A program made the position numbers and the translations under genes. Below are positions 7,701-10,033 of a DNA stretch of 10,033 bases, piece by piece (positions within the stretch are counted from its first letter, which is position 1; the number at the start of each line of letters is the position of its first letter). The notes beneath the pieces were generated by a model. The model was not told the origin of the DNA, did no database searches, and worked only from the letters and a program-made list of their open reading frames with translations. Location: NCBI GenBank assembly GCA_031271725.1, contig JAISVE010000084.1, positions 1 through 10,033 on the forward strand, in the 5' to 3' direction. This DNA comes from Bacteroidales bacterium. Lineage in GTDB: Bacteria > Bacteroidota > Bacteroidia > Bacteroidales > P3.

Positions 7701-7752
7701 AATATTGCACGAATGTGCACGAATATTGCACGAATATTGCACGAATTATTCG
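7701..7752. repeat. Tandem 10-11-bp repeat (AATATTGCACG)
   Basis: Four head-to-tail units: AATATTGCACG (7701-7711), AATGTGCACG (7712-7721), AATATTGCACG (7722-7732), AATATTGCACG (7733-7743), then a degenerate half unit AATTATTCG. The period is close to one helical turn, so each copy faces the same side of the DNA. Each unit contains AATATT, itself a palindrome, and the GTGCAC in unit 2 is palindromic. The array starts just beyond the 3' end of the AlbA_2 gene and runs 7 bases into its coding end. Function unknown: it could be a binding-site array or replication slippage. Confidence 0.75.
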
Positions 7753-9278
7753 ACTAATTGATAAGCTGTATTCTTTGAATTTCCTGCTTGCTTCAATAAT
7801 TGTTTGTCAACAAGCTTTTGCAAGTCATTTATTGCAGTGCGTTTAGAAACATTCGCCAGCTCTTGATAAATTTTACTGCTAATACTTCCATTCTCTCGAA
7901 CATAATCAATTGCTTTTTGTTGACGAGGTAAAAGTATCTCTATGGGCTGTTCTATAATATTAGCTTGCTCAATAGCATCGTCAGATTGATCGATAAATTG
8001 CTCATTAGTTTCAGAAGTTTGTATGTGAGCCGGTAAGATTACCAAGAAATAACTTTTGTCTGTGTCCGTTTCAAAAACAGGTTTAGGAGAGCCATTTTTT
8101 TCCATTTCCTTATAAATTACAGGAAGTCCGGTACTTCTACCCTCCGTTAATTCCAACTCTTTTAAAAAGTCGCCAATACGTCTGTTGCGATACTCTCGAT
8201 TATTAATACGGCGTTTGCTTTTCAATACTTCTTCATCAACAGGTGGAAGCGGACCGGGAAAACTTAATATCTCTATCTTATCCGACCATATTTGAACTTC
8301 AATAGGTGAATGCCTTTCATAACTTTTATGATATACTGCATTTGCCAAAGCCTCTTCCAATGCTCTGTATGGAAAATTAAAAAATCTGTTTGCCTCAGCT
8401 CTGTCTTCTACTTTAACAACTTTTTCTCGAATAGTTGTACTTTTAATAAATGTAAGTGCATTTCTCAGTTGATGGTGAAGCGGACCTTTAAAATAACTTT
8501 CTTCAAACTGTTCGCCGGAATCATCTTTATGAATAACTATCTCTATCCATGAGTATGGGAAGAAATCCTCAGGATGTCTGGAAAAGAAAAGCAGACCTGC
8601 ATTTACAGGCTGCAAATATTCATCAGGTCCTTTTACAATATGCATTGCCTTCACTAAATCTGTAAATGGCATTGTTACACTCTCATTAAAAAGATCACTT
8701 TTTATTTCTTGTAAATATTCTCTGATAAGTCCAAAATCAAAGTTATCAATTGTTGCCTGATGATTCACTCTATCATCAAACGGTATGCGTGCGGCAAGTT
8801 CATGTAATTGCCGCAGTATTTCACCTTTGGCTACTATGGTTTCAGAACCTACGCGCACATAAGCATTTCGTTGTTGAAGATATTTTTCTTCTGCTTTTTT
8901 TTCAAGTTTTGCAGGTGCGGTATAATAGCGATAATCTCCGGCAGGACACCAAAGAATTAAAATATGTTTGCCTTGAAAAATATACGGCTGTATAATTGGA
9001 AAATAATTATTTTGTATTTTATGTCCTAATTTGATAACTTCCCTTTGTATTTTATCTAAACTGTTTTCACTTAATCCTGCAGGTGGAAGCACCGGCTTTC
9101 CTTCATATTCTTCTATTCCGATTATAATATATCCTCCACCCCAATTGTGCAAGTCATTGGCAAATGCACACATTGTATGCATAACTGCTTCGGGATTCCA
9201 GCCTTTCTTAAACTCAACACGCTCCCATTCCACTGTAGTTCTTTTGATCAAATGCTCTATATTTATCGGTAGTGCCAT
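7746..9278 (-). CDS. AlbA_2 (Schlafen-like) / RecG-like ATP-binding protein with winged helix
   Basis: 510 residues. Visible parts: an AlbA_2 (divergent AAA_4, Schlafen-type) domain at about 15-150 with VEFKKGWN (21-28), CAFAND (37-42), GGGYIIIGIEE (47-57) and AYVRVGSETIVAKGE (139-153); a GHKL-type ATPase-like region at about 295-415 with an N-box-like EEALANAVYHKSY (308-320), EILSFPGPLP (336-345) and a glycine-containing TEGRSTGLP (378-386); a linker; and a C-terminal winged helix (about 452-505, SSKIYQELANVSKRTAINDLQKLV). Such proteins are usually annotated as putative transcriptional regulators or 'RecG-like' although they lack helicase motifs; their function is not established. The start MALPINIEHL at 9278 fits the family; a Met at 9308 would place the N-terminus inside the terminator hairpin. 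A TATATTTG element is 8-15 bases upstream, suggesting a nearly leaderless transcript. It sits between two T9SS paralogues, looks more AT-rich than they do, and may be an independent accessory gene. Confidence 0.88.
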   Translation of the reverse strand: MALPINIEHLIKRTTVEWERVEFKKGWNPEAVMHTMCAFANDLHNWGGGYIIIGIEEYEGKPVLPPAGLSENSLDKIQREVIKLGHKIQNNYFPIIQPYIFQGKHILILWCPAGDYRYYTAPAKLEKKAEEKYLQQRNAYVRVGSETIVAKGEILRQLHELAARIPFDDRVNHQATIDNFDFGLIREYLQEIKSDLFNESVTMPFTDLVKAMHIVKGPDEYLQPVNAGLLFFSRHPEDFFPYSWIEIVIHKDDSGEQFEESYFKGPLHHQLRNALTFIKSTTIREKVVKVEDRAEANRFFNFPYRALEEALANAVYHKSYERHSPIEVQIWSDKIEILSFPGPLPPVDEEVLKSKRRINNREYRNRRIGDFLKELELTEGRSTGLPVIYKEMEKNGSPKPVFETDTDKSYFLVILPAHIQTSETNEQFIDQSDDAIEQANIIEQPIEILLPRQQKAIDYVRENGSISSKIYQELANVSKRTAINDLQKLVDKQLLKQAGNSKNTAYQLVE

Positions 9279-9285
9279 AATTTTA

Positions 9286-9293
9286 CAAATATA
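9286..9293 (-). promoter_or_regulatory. Candidate -7 element (TATATTTG) for the AlbA_2 gene
   Basis: The - strand reads TATATTTG, matching the Bacteroidota -7 consensus TAnnTTTG, between the terminator hairpin and the ATG at 9278. Transcription would start at or within a few bases of the ATG. The nearest upstream TTG (9306-9308) is only 12 bases away, shorter than the usual ~19, so the -33 element is poor. A promoter is expected here because the hairpin should end upstream transcription. Confidence 0.35.
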
Positions 9294-9306
9294 CATGAAA
9301 TAAAAC

Positions 9307-9342
9307 AAAAAGTCCCGCCTGCTAAAGCAGGCGGGACTTTTT
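9307..9342 (-). terminator. Perfect hairpin terminator of the upstream T9SS gene
   Basis: AAAAAGTCCCGCCTGC (9307-9322) and GCAGGCGGGACTTTTT (9327-9342) form a perfect 16-bp stem with a TAAA loop, flanked by A/T runs on both sides. It lies 19 bases after the stop of the T9SS protein (9362) and 28 bases before the ATG of the AlbA_2 gene, so it should separate the two transcripts. It is symmetric and could work in either direction, but no + strand gene is next to it. Confidence 0.9.
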
Positions 9343-9361
9343 ATTCAAGGGTCGAAAATAA

Positions 9362-10033
9362 TTATTTCACAATCACGCGCTGTGTAGCAACCTTGCCGTT
9401 AGCGTCAACCGCGCGGAGCAAATACAAGCCGCTGCCGAGTGAACGAACAGCTACTTCGGAGTTCACCGAAACAACGCCAACCTTAACGCCGAGAGCGTTA
9501 AAGATAGTTACAACAGAAGGAGCCGCAACCTTAACGTTAAATGCGCCAACTGCGGGGTTAGGATAAACCACCAAGCCCAAGCCGTCAGCCAAACCGTCAA
9601 ATTCATTGCCAACAACAGGATTTGAAATCATATCCGCAAGCGAACGCGGAGCTATCTGCACAGCACCTTTGTAGTTTCCGCCAACAGCAATAATATCATA
9701 TCTACCGGCAGGAATAGCTTCACCGATATAATCTGCTTGATAAATTGAAGTACGGATAACTACAGTATTTTCGTCTGCATCTGTCAGGTTATAACTTTGA
9801 TTTGTTGCAAAAGTGCCTGTACTTGCCCAAGTAAGTTCGTTAAAACGAAGCAAACGGCTTTCGTAAGCATCAATATCAGCTGCATATTCATCATAAGTAA
9901 TAACTATAGGCTCAATAGCAGCACCCGTAGAAGTTGCAGTGCCAAAAGATGTATAAGGAATAAACTGTTTCAAACCATTAAACTCAGTAACAGCACCAAT
10001 TATACCTGTTACGCCATCACCAATATTGAAAGT
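9362..10033 (-). CDS. T9SS-exported protein, C-terminal part (5' end outside window)
   Basis: The frame is open to the window edge, so only the last 223 residues are seen; a TTG at 9973 is not taken as a start because the homology continues upstream of it (TFNIGDGVTGIIG). Visible: the second half of an OB-fold/DUF5689-like domain (ending IPAGRYDIIAVGG, then APRSLADMI), a short linker, and a type A sorting domain over about the last 70 residues (VVYPNPAVGAFNVKV... to RVIVK). Both domains align with the protein at 4275-7424 with few gaps; about 55 of the last 70 residues are identical by eye. Here the OB-like domain joins the sorting domain directly, without the anchor-like and FN3 domains of the paralogue. 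It is probably a surface or secreted protein of unknown role. Confidence 0.9.
   Translation of the reverse strand, partial: TFNIGDGVTGIIGAVTEFNGLKQFIPYTSFGTATSTGAAIEPIVITYDEYAADIDAYESRLLRFNELTWASTGTFATNQSYNLTDADENTVVIRTSIYQADYIGEAIPAGRYDIIAVGGNYKGAVQIAPRSLADMISNPVVGNEFDGLADGLGLVVYPNPAVGAFNVKVAAPSVVTIFNALGVKVGVVSVNSEVAVRSLGSGLYLLRAVDANGKVATQRVIVK

Larger units (their letters stand above)
7425..7745. other. Gene-free intergenic spacer, ~320 bases, AT-rich
   Basis: No convincing gene on either strand. It holds the presumed promoter region of the exported-protein gene starting at 7424, two related dyads (7441-7450 and 7561-7573), one -7-like element (7613-7620), and tandem TGCACGAAT repeats next to the stop codon of the AlbA_2 gene (7701-7752). 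No hairpin with a T run is seen after the AlbA_2 gene, so read-through into the exported-protein gene cannot be excluded. Confidence 0.7.

Noticed and set aside
7701..7752. CRISPR-like array
   Set aside because: Units are only 10-11 bp and directly adjoining, with no spacers and no cas genes nearby.
7693..7761. 22-codon + strand frame with repeated ILHE
   Set aside because: It is a by-product of the 11-bp tandem repeat and overlaps the end of the AlbA_2 gene; no support as a gene.
9279..9308. Upstream start of the AlbA_2 protein (MFYFMYICKI)
   Set aside because: It would start within the terminator stem; the family N-terminus MALPIN fits the ATG at 9278.
9971..9973. TTG as the start of the right-edge T9SS protein
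   Set aside because: The frame and the similarity to the paralogue continue upstream to the window edge, and no signal peptide follows this codon.

Overview
The window looks like a chromosomal segment of a member of the Bacteroidota, probably order Bacteroidales. The evidence is two secreted proteins with the C-terminal sorting domain of the type IX secretion system (T9SS, known only from this phylum), a uracil phosphoribosyltransferase and an S-adenosylmethionine:tRNA ribosyltransferase-isomerase of the forms I associate with this phylum, and possible TAnnTTTG -7 promoter elements. No organism can be named from the sequence alone.

Left part (1-4181, mostly + strand): a doubtful small membrane ORF on the - strand and the edge of another sequence, then a tight three-gene run: mutS2 (a form lacking the C-terminal Smr nuclease domain), upp and queA. 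Gaps are 6 and 19 bases, so co-transcription is likely. These are housekeeping functions (MutS-type ATPase, pyrimidine salvage, queuosine tRNA modification). The run ends at an imperfect hairpin with A/T tracts on both sides (4190-4228) that can serve both converging transcription units.

Right part (4275-10033, all - strand), in order of transcription: the C-terminal half of a T9SS-exported protein (cut by the window edge), a perfect 16-bp terminator hairpin, a 510-residue AlbA_2/RecG-like ATP-binding protein with a C-terminal winged helix, a ~320-base gene-free spacer carrying tandem TGCACGAAT repeats and TGTATA dyads, and a 1049-residue multidomain T9SS-exported protein. The two exported proteins are clear paralogues: they share an OB-fold/DUF5689-like domain and a nearly identical sorting domain, so the AlbA_2 gene sits between duplicated surface-protein genes.

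There is no rRNA, tRNA, CRISPR array, insertion sequence or phage gene that I can support. I do not see a convincing complete new system. The points that most merit a second look are the Smr-less MutS2, the 11-bp-period repeat just 3' of the AlbA_2 gene, and the AlbA_2 gene between the T9SS paralogues.
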